64,000 nt of DNA from Nostoc indistinguendum CM1-VF10. Its GTDB lineage: Bacteria > Cyanobacteriota > Cyanobacteriia > Cyanobacteriales > Nostocaceae. Below are positions 1-8,063 of the stretch, one piece after another. The DNA is taken from contig JAHHHS010000016.1 in the NCBI GenBank assembly GCA_019359215.1, forward strand, positions 1-64,000, written 5' to 3'. How positions within the stretch are numbered: position 1 is the first letter of the stretch; the number at the start of each line of letters is the position of its first letter. Both the position numbers and the translations under genes were made by a program. Under the pieces are notes generated by a model. That model worked only from the letters and a program-made list of their open reading frames with translations, was not told the DNA's origin and ran no database searches.

Positions 1-59
1 CCAATCAAGCGCTGTGCATCTTGAGGATTTTTTTCAATATGGCTCAGTATAGAACTCAT
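1..59 (-). CDS. Transposase N-terminus, IS5-like (partial, runs off the window)
   Basis: An ATG at 59 on the minus strand opens a reading frame that leaves the window at base 1. The visible start (MSSILSHIEKNPQDAQ) resembles the N-termini I recall for IS5/IS1031-type transposases in Nostoc. It lies directly downstream of a truncated NqrB/RnfD-like gene on the same strand, so the element probably caused that truncation. Only 19 residues are visible, so the family call rests on recall of this N-terminal pattern. Confidence 0.5.
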   Translation of the reverse strand, partial: MSSILSHIEKNPQDAQRLI

Positions 60-99
60 GTTTTAGCACCCAAAAACATCATGTAATATTCTTTTACCA

Positions 100-423
100 T
101 CAAATATTACTATTTTGGAGATGTCTACCGAATTTGAAGAGAAATTTGCTAGCGATCGCACTTGCTGCGGCTATTGCCATTGTCGTCCAATGATCAGCCC
201 GCAACAGTAGACTTAGTCCCAGCGAGGTAATTAAAGCACTGCGAAGATTTGCTACTTGTTCTTTGCCTGTTAACGATGACAATATCCATTGAGTTGCAAG
301 ACAAGTGGCGATCACTACCCCAATCAATTCTGGTCGCAGCGTCCAATCTCGTGTACCGATTCCCAAGACTAGGAATAAGCCGAGAAATAGTATTTGATAA
401 TCTCGTATATCTTTGAGCAACAT
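100..423 (-). pseudogene. NqrB/RnfD-like membrane protein, 3'-truncated
   Basis: This 107-residue product has hydrophobic segments (roughly residues 10-50 and 62-95) and the cyanobacterial NqrB/RnfD-like N-terminal pattern, including the stretch LRSALITSLGLSLLLRADHW. Family members are about 250-300 residues, with several more membrane helices and a flavin-attachment region, and none of that is present. The homologous reading stops at about residue 100 (FKFGRH), followed by a few unrelated residues and TGA. A transposase start codon lies 41 bases further on. I infer that an insertion sequence removed the 3' two thirds of the gene. The remnant is unlikely to work as an electron-transfer or ion-pumping subunit. 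Confidence 0.6.
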
Positions 424-550
424 TAATCTATAAATTCCGGGATTACCCCTAGATTTCTCATTAATTTAGACGAGTGCTAGCTCAAATAGTATTGCTGTTA
501 CAGATTTTGTTACAAAGCGTCCCCACTCTCCGCATCTTCTTGGTAAAAGG

Positions 551-705
551 GAGAGAGGTTTCAATACGGTTCGGTTAGCTTGTTTACCCTGCGAAGATCC
601 CCCCACCCTCCCTTAGAAAGGCTTGCTCATTTACTTCTTAACCCCCTTTTTAAGGGGGTCGCCACAGGCGGGGGGATCTTATCCGAACCGTATTGAGAGA
701 GGTTT
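551..705. repeat. MITE-like element with inverted ends and flanking direct repeat
   Basis: CAATACGGTTCGG at 562-574 is the exact reverse complement of CCGAACCGTATTG at 683-695. The pair is bracketed by GAGAGAGGTTT at 551-561 and again at 695-705, which looks like an approximately 10-11 bp target-site duplication. The roughly 110 bp interior holds a second palindromic part (CCCCCTTTTTAAGGGGG, about 643-659) and no coding frame. Another copy of the end sequence sits at 2313-2324. The element fills most of the gene-free stretch 424-729. Confidence 0.6.
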
Positions 706-729
706 GGTATAAAAGTATGTCACAAGCTC

Positions 730-1191
730 ATGAACTCAGATCAGCCCAGCATCAAACACACTTGTATTGACGGTCAAAAAATTTTATTCCCCAGCCAAGA
801 AGACTGGGAAAGTTTGCGATTAAACGCCTTCATTGATGAGATGCCACTGGCTGTTTTAGATTTGCTTTGGTCAGCACTTGAATTTACTCAGAAATACCCT
901 GAGCTTCACTTGGGACTTGGAAAATTATCGATGAGGGAAAAGAAATGGATGCCATATATTTTTGTTGAAATAGAATCAAACTTCCAAAGAGTCCACTTGG
1001 AAACGTTAACCTGTAATTCTTGTAATTGGCGAGGGAAAACAGCTAATCCTATGGTTATCGATCCATATATTGGAGATGAGAGCAATCAAGATCATTTCAC
1101 TCTTATGAGAGCTGCTGAAAGATATCCTGTGCTTCCTTGCCCCTCCTGTGGCAACCGTCTGCCAAGGCATCCAATTTGGCTAGAATATTGA
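730..1191 (+). CDS. Hypothetical protein with a C-terminal zinc ribbon
   Basis: The product is 153 residues and soluble. It has two CxxC pairs near the C-terminus, LTCNSCNWRG at about residues 95-104 and LPCPSCGNRLP at about 135-145, which together form a likely zinc ribbon. The N-terminal two thirds is mixed alpha/beta with no motif I recognise. The ATG start follows shortly after the MITE-like element, so any promoter lies in or just after that repeat. No function can be assigned. It may bind metal or nucleic acid, but that is only inference from the knuckles. Confidence 0.55.
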   Translation: MNSDQPSIKHTCIDGQKILFPSQEDWESLRLNAFIDEMPLAVLDLLWSALEFTQKYPELHLGLGKLSMREKKWMPYIFVEIESNFQRVHLETLTCNSCNWRGKTANPMVIDPYIGDESNQDHFTLMRAAERYPVLPCPSCGNRLPRHPIWLEY

Positions 1192-1198
1192 GGCATTG

Positions 1199-1240
1199 CA
1201 GTGCGATGTCTACGACGGGCTACGCCTACGCAGTTTCGTA
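1199..1240. repeat. Dispersed GC-rich Nostoc-type intergenic repeat
   Basis: The segment contains GTCTACGACGGGCTACGCC followed by TACGC, a motif family scattered in heterocystous cyanobacterial intergenic DNA and repeated in related form at 6561, 18219, 19555 and 38351. It lies just before the deacetylase gene. It also extends that open frame upstream artificially, which is why the later ATG at 1283 is preferred as the start. Confidence 0.5.
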
Positions 1241-1282
1241 AACAACATCTACAAAAAGTTGTCAGCAGCAAATAAACGCAAA

Positions 1283-1990
1283 ATGCAACTAGCTCCCCTG
1301 TTCCCAATTTTCTACAGCATTCTCCAGCCGAGTTTTCCCAACTGCCTTTGGCGTGGAAATTTTCATGCTAAAGCGATCGCCCTAACCTTTGATGATGGGC
1401 CCCATCCTCAATACACACCCGAAGTCTTGGCAGTGTTAGACCGTTATCAGATTACAGCAAGCTTTTTTTGGTTGGGTGTTTGCGTCAACCGTTCACCAGA
1501 CATTGCCAAAGCCGTTAGCGATCGCGGACACTGGATCGGATTGCATGGTTACGATCACCGCTCTTTTCCCATGCTTTCCCCAAATGACCTGAAGGACAGT
1601 TTAGAAAAAACTCAAGTTGCGATCTACAATGCCTGCAATCTGCAACCTGAACAAGTGCGAGATGTCCGCCCCCCAAATGGTTTATTTACACCTGCCACTT
1701 TAAAATTGTTTTTGCAGTGGAATTACCGCCCAGTTATGTGGAGCGTTGTACCAGAAGATTGGGTGCGGCCAGGCGTAAACACTGTGGTAGAGCGAATTAT
1801 GCAGCAGGTCAAAAATGGTTCGTTGATTGTTTTACATGATGGTGCTTGTGGTGGACAAGATGTTGCTGCCACACTTCAAATCCTCATTCCGAAACTGCTA
1901 CAACAAGGCTATGAGTTTGTGACTGTTGATACTCTATGGCAGCAAGCTAAGGAGCGAAGGATTGCTCTTGATAGGTTGGGCGATCGCTAA
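1283..1990 (+). CDS. Polysaccharide deacetylase (NodB domain, carbohydrate esterase 4)
   Basis: This is a metal-dependent deacetylase for N- or O-acetylated polysaccharides such as peptidoglycan or exopolysaccharide. The NodB motifs appear in order: LTFDDGPHP (catalytic base and metal Asp), HGYDHRSF (metal His pair), RPPNG, PEDW and LIVLHDG. The domain fills almost the whole 235-residue product. There is no clear lipobox, and the N-terminus (MQLAPLFPIFYSILQ) is only moderately hydrophobic, so the location is uncertain. I chose ATG 1283 because the upstream in-frame sequence is dispersed repeat. RPPNG differs from the commoner RPPYG. Confidence 0.88.
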   Translation: MQLAPLFPIFYSILQPSFPNCLWRGNFHAKAIALTFDDGPHPQYTPEVLAVLDRYQITASFFWLGVCVNRSPDIAKAVSDRGHWIGLHGYDHRSFPMLSPNDLKDSLEKTQVAIYNACNLQPEQVRDVRPPNGLFTPATLKLFLQWNYRPVMWSVVPEDWVRPGVNTVVERIMQQVKNGSLIVLHDGACGGQDVAATLQILIPKLLQQGYEFVTVDTLWQQAKERRIALDRLGDR

Positions 1991-2017
1991 ATCATTAGGA
2001 CTTACCCAATTAAATTG

Positions 2018-2308
2018 TCACGTATGAACCAACAGGTATTGGCCGTTACCAAGAATTTAACCATTACAACCGTCAAAATACAGTATGCACAAGAGCAAAT
2101 AAAGTCTCCACATTCGGCAGAATTTGCCATAGTTCATGCCATAATTTAAATCTTTGATTTTTGCTTGATTTTGATCAAAATTTATCAACCAATTTCTGAG
2201 GGTATTTGAGTAATTAGCACCATTTAAATACCATTGATTAATGGTTTTTAAGTCTCTATTAATCTTCTCCCCCTGCTCAAGAACAGCTCGCCTCAACAGA
2301 TAACTTTG
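2018..2308 (-). pseudogene. Cyclopropane-fatty-acyl-phospholipid synthase family, C-terminal fragment with in-frame stop
   Basis: The translated strand reads through LKTINQWYLNGANYSNTLRN and MWRLYLLLCILYFDGCNG, the C-terminal signature of the CFA-synthase/SAM-dependent methyltransferase family. A TAA at 2057-2059 interrupts it. The same frame then continues with ILGNGQYLLVHT and ends at TGA (2018-2020), matching the usual family C-terminus. The SAM-binding N-terminal domain is absent: the frame opens at a stop at 2309-2311, directly beside a copy of the MITE terminal sequence (2313-2324). This is an enzyme remnant cut at one end and carrying a nonsense mutation. Confidence 0.72.
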
Positions 2309-2375
2309 TTAACCGAACCGTATTAGGGGAGTATCAGCCTGTGGTGGCTGATATCCCAGTGACTTATGTTAGTTC

Positions 2376-3353
2376 CTAGAGTTGATGTGTGGCGAGAAAA
2401 GCTTCGACTTCAGCAGCAGTCGGTTGGGAAGCGATCGCACCTGCTTTAATGGTAGTCAGCGCTCCAACAGCACTGGCATAAGTGACAATACGCTTTACTG
2501 TTTCTGCATCCCGCAAGCTGTGGATGCCGTGCTGACTCAATTGATGGATGAATCCTGCCAAAAAGCTATCTCCTGCACCAGTTGTATCAACTACTGGCAT
2601 GGAAAAGGAAGGTAATTTGCCTTCATTCTCACCCAAACAATAAGCACAACCGTTTTCTCCATCTGTTACTAGTACTCCTTCAATTGAAGCCAGACGGTAA
2701 GTGATGGCTCCAGGATCTGCGGTTTCAAATAGCCATTCAGCTTCTTCTTTGGAGAGTTTAAGAAAATCGACTCGCTTAAATAATTCTGGAATTTTTTGAT
2801 GAGCGATATTTGGCTCGTCCCAAAATACAGGCCGCCAGTTGACATCCAGCATAATTTTCAGATCATAATGTTCTGCTAACTCTAGGGCGTGGTGAATTGC
2901 CTGTTCACTTTCAGGATAAGCCAATTCCAAAGTACCCAAAACCAGAAAATCTGCGTCTTCAAACAGCGAATTTGGCAATTGTTTGGCTTGCAGGCGAGTA
3001 TCGGCAAATTCTGCGGTGTCATACTGACCAAATCCGGCGAAGGTGCGATCGCCAGCCAGATCACGTGTAACATAAACTTGCCGCGTTGGTGCTGTAGGAT
3101 GGCGTTGTACCCCTGTTGTCTCTACACCTACATCTTGTAATAGCTTGACCAGTGCATTTCCTGGTTCATCTTCACCAACGGCTCCGATAAATCCTGCTGG
3201 TGTCCCCAGCTTGACTAAAGCACAGGCTACGTTAGCTGGTGCTCCTCCTGGGTAGGGAGTCCAGGATTTGACTTCTTCCAGCTTTAGCCCTAATTGATCG
3301 GCTAAACAATCAAACAAAACTTCGCCGAGGCACAAAACACGGGGATTGCTCAT
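2376..3353 (-). CDS. PfkB-family carbohydrate kinase, probable fructokinase
   Basis: This cytoplasmic sugar kinase transfers phosphate from ATP to a hexose, most likely fructose, feeding glycolysis. The N-terminal signature LGEVLFDCLAD and glycine-rich YPGGAPANVACALVKLG are present. So is the C-terminal PfkB signature VDTTGAGDSFLAGF, whose Asp is the catalytic base. At 325 residues it has the usual ribokinase-fold length. It starts at ATG 3353 and is transcribed alone. Substrate identity is inferred from overall similarity to plant-type and cyanobacterial fructokinases. Other sugars are possible. Confidence 0.82.
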   Translation of the reverse strand: MSNPRVLCLGEVLFDCLADQLGLKLEEVKSWTPYPGGAPANVACALVKLGTPAGFIGAVGEDEPGNALVKLLQDVGVETTGVQRHPTAPTRQVYVTRDLAGDRTFAGFGQYDTAEFADTRLQAKQLPNSLFEDADFLVLGTLELAYPESEQAIHHALELAEHYDLKIMLDVNWRPVFWDEPNIAHQKIPELFKRVDFLKLSKEEAEWLFETADPGAITYRLASIEGVLVTDGENGCAYCLGENEGKLPSFSMPVVDTTGAGDSFLAGFIHQLSQHGIHSLRDAETVKRIVTYASAVGALTTIKAGAIASQPTAAEVEAFLATHQL

Positions 3354-3716
3354 TTCATTTTAGATTTTAGATTTCGATTTTGGATTAGAAATTTACAGTA
3401 TAAAATCTACAACAATTTTTGCTAATCTGTCGCCAGTCCTTCATAGAATTAAATAGCAATTTTTACTACTACATAACATCTATATGCTTCTGAATATCAA
3501 CTAAATAATATAAGTGTTTACACTAAATAAGTTAAATTAACTTAGTATATTAAATTACTAAATTTATTTTTGCTTTATATTTTTGCTAACTTTAAATGCA
3601 AAGAAAATATTGACAATTGGATTACTGCTAACACTTGAAACCCCTCCCAACAAAAGAATCTTCTAGAATTAGAAAGAGCGATTAAGTACATATACCAACG
3701 GAGGATAGAAATAGTC
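3354..3716. other. AT-rich intergenic region between divergent genes
   Basis: These 363 bases separate the sugar-kinase start (minus strand) from the LuxR-type regulator (plus strand). They are strongly AT-rich and must hold both promoters. I see no convincing palindromic operator or conserved RNA. The regulator's leader ends with GGAGGATAGAAATAGTC before ATG 3717, a plausible Shine-Dalgarno. Confidence 0.4.
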
Positions 3717-3980
3717 ATGGCTGGTGGCAAGTCTGAGACCCCCGTTAGTCTGTCAGACAGAGAACTGCAAATTATCGATTTAGTAGCTGCTGGCTTAACT
3801 AACCAAGAGATTGCAGGAAAACTGGAGATTAGCAAGCGTACAGTTGATAACCATATCAGTAACATTCTTACCAAAACCGAGACAGAAAATCGAGTAGCTC
3901 TTGTTCGCTGGGCGTTACAGTGGGGCAAAGTCTGTTTGAATGATGTCAATTGCTGTCTTCTGCCTAACCAGATCGAATAA
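3717..3980 (+). CDS. PedR-like LuxR-type small transcriptional regulator
   Basis: An 87-residue stand-alone LuxR/GerE helix-turn-helix protein. SLSDRELQIIDLVAAGLTNQ and EIAGKLEISKRTVDNHISNI (about residues 12-50) form the DNA-binding domain, and no receiver or sensor domain precedes it. The C-terminus carries Cys73, Cys79 and Cys80 (KVCLNDVNCC). In Synechocystis, PedR is a protein of this size and type that links gene expression to photosynthetic electron flow through thioredoxin and a C-terminal cysteine, so a redox role is a reasonable inference here. It stands alone, followed by a strong hairpin. Confidence 0.7.
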   Translation: MAGGKSETPVSLSDRELQIIDLVAAGLTNQEIAGKLEISKRTVDNHISNILTKTETENRVALVRWALQWGKVCLNDVNCCLLPNQIE

Positions 3981-4097
3981 ATAATTTACTAGTAGCAAAG
4001 TAATTGTTCTGGTCTGGTATAATTGCAAGCCAATTTTGAGGTTTACTGATTGTTCCCCTCTTCACGCCTAAGTTTTCAGTGTGAACATTCTACCAAA

Positions 4098-4165
4098 AGT
4101 TCCGAGTCCTTCACTGAGCCGGAGTTTATGTTAGTGAAGCCAGCTGACGCTCGGACTCGGAAACT
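4098..4165 (+). ncRNA. Candidate structured RNA or terminator, nested double hairpin
   Basis: AGTTCCGAGTCC (4098-4109) pairs with GGACTCGGAAACT (4153-4165). Inside it, TTCACT (4110-4115) pairs with AGTGAA (4133-4138). A nested, GC-containing two-stem fold with no U-tract is unusual for a simple Rho-independent terminator. It lies 118 bp after the PedR-like gene in a 379 bp gap, and could be its 3' end, an independent small RNA or a palindromic repeat. Confidence 0.4.
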
Positions 4166-4359
4166 ATAAAAGATCAGAATTTCTTTCCAAATTCCGGGCA
4201 CAAGATTTAAAACTTAGGCAGAGGAGCAAAGGGGCAGAGGAGAATGCCCCATGCCCAAACTCAACAATCATCTACAAAAATTAGCAACAATTCAGTGGTG
4301 CAAGCGTTACATTTGAAAGAAATCTATGTTGCTCCATCGGCTTGGAGAGCAGTGTTCCA

Positions 4360-5061
4360 ATGAATACTTCTGCTTCTTTTCAGGGTGGCTCGTCTCCCTT
4401 TGAATTTTTTAACTTTGATTTTACGACACCTGTATCTGAGAAAGTTACGACCCCAGAATACCGACCCTTAGACTTTCCACAACCCACACAAGATGCCGAC
4501 TTACTTAGACAGCTATCGTTTATTCCAGGGTTGAAAGAAATTTTAATGATACGGCAGGTTCACGCTTTAGAACATGCTACTGTTTGGGTTCTTAGCGAAT
4601 CAAAAAGTGCTTATCTTCCTAAAGGAAAACCTACTAACGTTCAACTAGATAATGAACTATTAGGCGGTTTGTCAACTGAGCAGGGATTTTACCTCTATGG
4701 TGAGGTGAATATTAGTGATTTGCGGCGTGCGGTCATACTTGCTCGACATCGCCTCACCAGTGGAGAATGGGATTTGGCTGTACATCCCCGTTGCGGCACA
4801 AATTTATCAGTAGCAATGCTCTTAACAGCTGGACTAGCTGTCGGCGTGCATTTGTTACTACCATTTCGACCAATCGAGCAACTTATCGGTTTGGGGTTAG
4901 CAGCAACGACAGCCGCCGAACTCGCACCTGATTTAGGTTCTATGGCACAGCGTTACCTAACAACTGCCATTCCTTTTAACCTAACAATTGAAAATATTAC
5001 CTGTACACGCGACGTTTGGGGAAAGCAGGGACATTTTGTAAAGGTAAACTGGCGAGAATAA
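4360..5061 (+). CDS. DUF6391-type conserved cyanobacterial membrane protein
   Basis: A 233-residue protein with a central motif IRQVHALEHATVWVL (His-rich) and a paired LAVHPRCGTNLSVAMLLTAG before two hydrophobic segments (about residues 155-195). This His/Cys-Gly arrangement matches the cyanobacterial DUF6391 family as I recall it. The function is unknown. The conserved HxxEHA might bind metal, but that is speculation. Start ATG 4360 is preferred over TTG 4342, with a GGAG about 12 bases upstream. It ends shortly before a small gene on the same strand (25 bp gap), so the two may be co-transcribed. Confidence 0.6.
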   Translation: MNTSASFQGGSSPFEFFNFDFTTPVSEKVTTPEYRPLDFPQPTQDADLLRQLSFIPGLKEILMIRQVHALEHATVWVLSESKSAYLPKGKPTNVQLDNELLGGLSTEQGFYLYGEVNISDLRRAVILARHRLTSGEWDLAVHPRCGTNLSVAMLLTAGLAVGVHLLLPFRPIEQLIGLGLAATTAAELAPDLGSMAQRYLTTAIPFNLTIENITCTRDVWGKQGHFVKVNWRE

Positions 5062-5086
5062 AAACTGAAAAGTAAAGGAACCCATC

Positions 5087-5269
5087 ATGCATTTTGAAAC
5101 CAGTATCACCCTTAAGGAAGTGTTTCGTAACCAGCAGCGACCAGGCTTTTCCGAGCCGTTCCATAAAGTTGTGTTCAAGGTAGAATCTGATGGAATAGAT
5201 TCCTTAGAGATTGGGCTATGGGTACATCCCTCTTATCCAGAGAACGATCTCATCAAAGTTGGTCGTTAG
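5087..5269 (+). CDS. Small hypothetical protein, probably shortened by an in-frame stop
   Basis: The 60-residue product starts MHFETSITLKEVFRNQQRPG, with AAAGGAA just upstream of the ATG. It ends at TAG 5267-5269. The same frame then stays open for 26 more codons (FLAGRLADMTTVASETAYTP onward) to TAG 5348-5350, with protein-like composition. A single nonsense change in an 86-residue gene explains this better than chance. No family is recognised. It follows the DUF6391 gene by 25 bp and may be its operon partner. Confidence 0.5.
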   Translation: MHFETSITLKEVFRNQQRPGFSEPFHKVVFKVESDGIDSLEIGLWVHPSYPENDLIKVGR

Positions 5270-5561
5270 TTTCTTGCTGGACGCCTCGCGGATATGACAA
5301 CGGTTGCGTCGGAAACTGCATACACGCCATCTGAGGTTGATGCTCTCTAGCAAACGGTGAAGCCAGTCTAAATACTTTTTGTCTCCTCATTCCTAGTGTA
5401 TTAAATGTAGGTTTGTAGAGCAAAGTAAAACTTAACAATCACTGGAATTTTATGTTTCATATTTCAAGCCAATCTACAAAATTTATTGCACTAATTTAGA
5501 GTAGACAAGCTACTACAAATTTAAGATTTACTTGATAAATCAGTTCTTAGAAAAGAGTGTA

Positions 5562-6557
5562 ATGAGAAAGCTTTACTTTTTACTTCCCGGTACAGATGGC
5601 AAATTTGCGTGTGGTGGTCTTTGGGCTGAGTTAAAAGCACTTAATCTGGTTCAACAGTTCTGTAGTGCTGATGTTGTAACTTACCGTCAACGGGAAAAAG
5701 ATAAGCTTTTTATTGATGATTTGCTAAAAGAGAATAGTTTAAGTGATGTAATTTTTGTCATCAGTTGGGGATTTGATGTAGCTCAACTTGTGGCTAAACT
5801 TAAGCAATACAATGTCGTTTACCATGCACATAGTGCAGGTTATCCATTTAGACTACCTGCGAGTATTCCGATCATCACTGTTAGCCGCTATACAATGGGA
5901 TATTGGGGAGAAAAATCGCCCAATTCTCTCATTTATTATTTGCCCAATCAAATTTCTGATGAGTTTCAAAATTTAGGTCTAGAACGCGACATCGATGTTT
6001 TAGTTCAGGCTCGGAAGTCTTCTGAGTATTTAATTAAAGAATTAATTCCAGCGTTACAAAAACGTTGTAAAGTATTGGTTGTTGACTCCTATGTAGAAGA
6101 TTTACCTGGCTTATTTAACCGAGCTAAGGTTTACCTCTATGATTCGGCTGAGTACTGGGCACAACAGCGTGTTAGTGAAGGATTTGGTCTACAACCAATG
6201 GAAGCTCTTGCCTGTGGTTGTCAAGTATTTTCTAGTGTCAACGGTGGACTGGCTGATTACTTAGATCCGGGGTTTAATTGTTATAAAATTGCTGGATATT
6301 CACAAGAATATGATGTCCAACGTATTCTGAAGGTCATTGATTCTTCAGGAGCTTTTAGTTTGTCTGAGGAGTTTTTGGCTGAATATCGAACTGAAAATAT
6401 TATTAAACGTTTCCAAGTTATTCTAAATGAGTTAAATGAGTTTTTTGATCACAAAATTCAGCAGCCATCTAATATTAAAAGTTTGACTAAAATACGTGTG
6501 GCAAAATTACTCGCTCAAAGGATATACGGTAAGCTGAGGAAGAAATACTTTAAGTAA
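5562..6557 (+). CDS. Glycosyltransferase, GT4/group-1-like
   Basis: Predicted transferase of a sugar from a nucleotide-sugar donor to a cell-surface glycan. Near the C-terminus, EGFGLQPMEALACGCQVFSS is the donor-binding EGFGLxxxEAxAxG pattern of GT-B glycosyltransferases. An N-terminal glycine-rich LLPGTDGKFACGGLWAELKA is also visible. The likely start is ATG 5562 (331 residues), preceded by an AAGAG-like site. RfbB lies 79 bp downstream on the same strand, which supports a role in lipopolysaccharide or exopolysaccharide synthesis. Acceptor and donor are unknown. Confidence 0.72.
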   Translation: MRKLYFLLPGTDGKFACGGLWAELKALNLVQQFCSADVVTYRQREKDKLFIDDLLKENSLSDVIFVISWGFDVAQLVAKLKQYNVVYHAHSAGYPFRLPASIPIITVSRYTMGYWGEKSPNSLIYYLPNQISDEFQNLGLERDIDVLVQARKSSEYLIKELIPALQKRCKVLVVDSYVEDLPGLFNRAKVYLYDSAEYWAQQRVSEGFGLQPMEALACGCQVFSSVNGGLADYLDPGFNCYKIAGYSQEYDVQRILKVIDSSGAFSLSEEFLAEYRTENIIKRFQVILNELNEFFDHKIQQPSNIKSLTKIRVAKLLAQRIYGKLRKKYFK

Positions 6558-6560
6558 TAG

Positions 6561-6606
6561 AAACGTAGACGCGTAGCAGCTTGCCACAGGCTATCGCAGA
6601 GGCGCT
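6561..6606. repeat. Dispersed intergenic repeat
   Basis: AAACGTAGACGCGTAGCAGC and the following CTTGCC, CAGGCT and GCAGAGGCGC elements match the repeat family seen at 18219, 19555 and 38351. It fills the gap between the glycosyltransferase and rfbB. Confidence 0.5.
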
Positions 6607-6635
6607 AAGAACACAGAGAGAAAAGAGGAAATGGG

Positions 6636-7697
6636 ATGATTCGGCGGTTATTAGTTACTGGGGGTGCAGGGTTTATTGGGGCAAATTTTGTGCATCACTG
6701 GTGTCAGGTTTATCCAGATGACCGAGTGGTGGTATTGGATGCGCTTACGTACGCGGGAAATCGTCTGAATTTGGCGCTAGTTGAGGGAAGAGAGAATTTT
6801 CGGTTTGTGCAGGGGGATATTTGCGATCGCACCATCATAGACGAGTTATTATCAACCGAAAATATAGATACCATCGCCCATTTTGCTGCTGAATCTCATG
6901 TTGATCGTTCGATTCTTGGGCCAGCTGCTTTTGTTCAAACTAATGTCGTAGGAACTTTCACGCTGCTAGAAGCTTTTCGGAAACATTGGGAAGCAAAAGC
7001 ACAGCCATCTGATTATAGTTTTCTACACGTTTCTACTGATGAAGTCTACGGTAGTTTGGGCCCAGATGATGCAGGTTTTTGTGAAACTACACCTTACGCT
7101 CCCAATAGTCCCTATTCAGCCTCAAAAGCTGGTAGCGATCACTTAGTGCGTGCTTATTACCATACTTATAAACTCCCGACAATTATCACAAATTGTTCTA
7201 ATAATTACGGCCCTTATCAGTTCCCCGAAAAGCTAATTCCTCTGATGTGCATCAACACTTTGATAGGTAAACCATTACCTGTTTATGGTGATGGTAAAAA
7301 TGTGCGCGATTGGCTTTATGTGGGCGATCATTGTGGTGCTTTAGATGTGGTAATTAATCACGGTCAACCAGGGGAAACATACAATATTGGTGGCAACAAT
7401 GAGGTGGAAAATCTCAACCTGGTGCAACTTTTGTGTCAGATGATGGATGAATTAGCACCTAATTTACCAGTGCATCCGGCAAAGCATTTGATTACTTTTG
7501 TCAAGGATAGACCTGGGCATGATCGGAGATATGCAATTAATGCGAACAAGATTAAAACTCAGCTTGGTTGGACACCTTCAGTAACAATTGCTGAGGGTTT
7601 ACGTTTAACTGTTGAATGGTATCTCAATCATCGTGATTGGTGGGAACCTTTACTGTCTGCGGAATATCAAGCTTATTATCGTAAAAATTATCTTTAA
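6636..7697 (+). CDS. rfbB: dTDP-glucose 4,6-dehydratase
   Basis: Converts dTDP-glucose to dTDP-4-keto-6-deoxyglucose, the second step of dTDP-rhamnose synthesis, in the cytoplasm. It shows the Rossmann motif TGGAGFIGANFV at the N-terminus, HFAAESHVDRS, the catalytic STDEVYGSLG (Thr-Asp-Glu) and YSASKAGSDH (Tyr-xxx-Lys). At 353 residues it has the family length. ATG 6636 is preceded by GAGGAAATGGG, a good ribosome-binding site. It follows a glycosyltransferase on the same strand. RfbA, C and D are not in the window. Confidence 0.95.
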   Translation: MIRRLLVTGGAGFIGANFVHHWCQVYPDDRVVVLDALTYAGNRLNLALVEGRENFRFVQGDICDRTIIDELLSTENIDTIAHFAAESHVDRSILGPAAFVQTNVVGTFTLLEAFRKHWEAKAQPSDYSFLHVSTDEVYGSLGPDDAGFCETTPYAPNSPYSASKAGSDHLVRAYYHTYKLPTIITNCSNNYGPYQFPEKLIPLMCINTLIGKPLPVYGDGKNVRDWLYVGDHCGALDVVINHGQPGETYNIGGNNEVENLNLVQLLCQMMDELAPNLPVHPAKHLITFVKDRPGHDRRYAINANKIKTQLGWTPSVTIAEGLRLTVEWYLNHRDWWEPLLSAEYQAYYRKNYL

Positions 7698-7742
7698 CCC
7701 ACATTCTGCAATAATGTCACAATCGATAATTTCTGTTGTGAT

Positions 7743-8063
7743 TCACTCTGTCACTGGAGGCATAATTTTTTGCGGCGTAAGACAATATCCCAGCGCCTTC
7801 ATAATGGAATTGACGTTTTCAAGGCGCGGGTTGCCATTGCTGGATAAGGCTTTTTGTAATCCTCGGCGTGTCATGCCTGCTTGCTCGGCTATCTCACTAA
7901 TTCCGCGTACACGAGCAACGACGCGCAAGGATGCCAATAATGCGCCGGAATCGTTGTCTTCTGCATATTCCTGAAATATCTCGGTCAAATAATCGTCGAT
8001 TTCTTCCGGGTGGTTGCGGAAGTACTCTTCTTCAAATTCATAGAGTGTTCTAAATTTCCTCAC
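7743..8063 (-). CDS. HigA-type antitoxin (XRE-like addiction-module antidote)
   Basis: The 106-residue product ends in a helix-turn-helix, ISEIAEQAGMTRRGLQKALS followed by NGNPRLENVNSIMKALGY, the pattern of putative addiction-module antidote proteins (HigA-like, partner of RelE/HigB toxins). The start is GTG 8063, overlapping the end of the upstream toxin frame by 14 bases, as in co-translated toxin-antitoxin pairs. The antitoxin is intact while its toxin is broken, so it is probably an orphan that may still repress its own promoter. Confidence 0.78.
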   Translation of the reverse strand: MRKFRTLYEFEEEYFRNHPEEIDDYLTEIFQEYAEDNDSGALLASLRVVARVRGISEIAEQAGMTRRGLQKALSSNGNPRLENVNSIMKALGYCLTPQKIMPPVTE

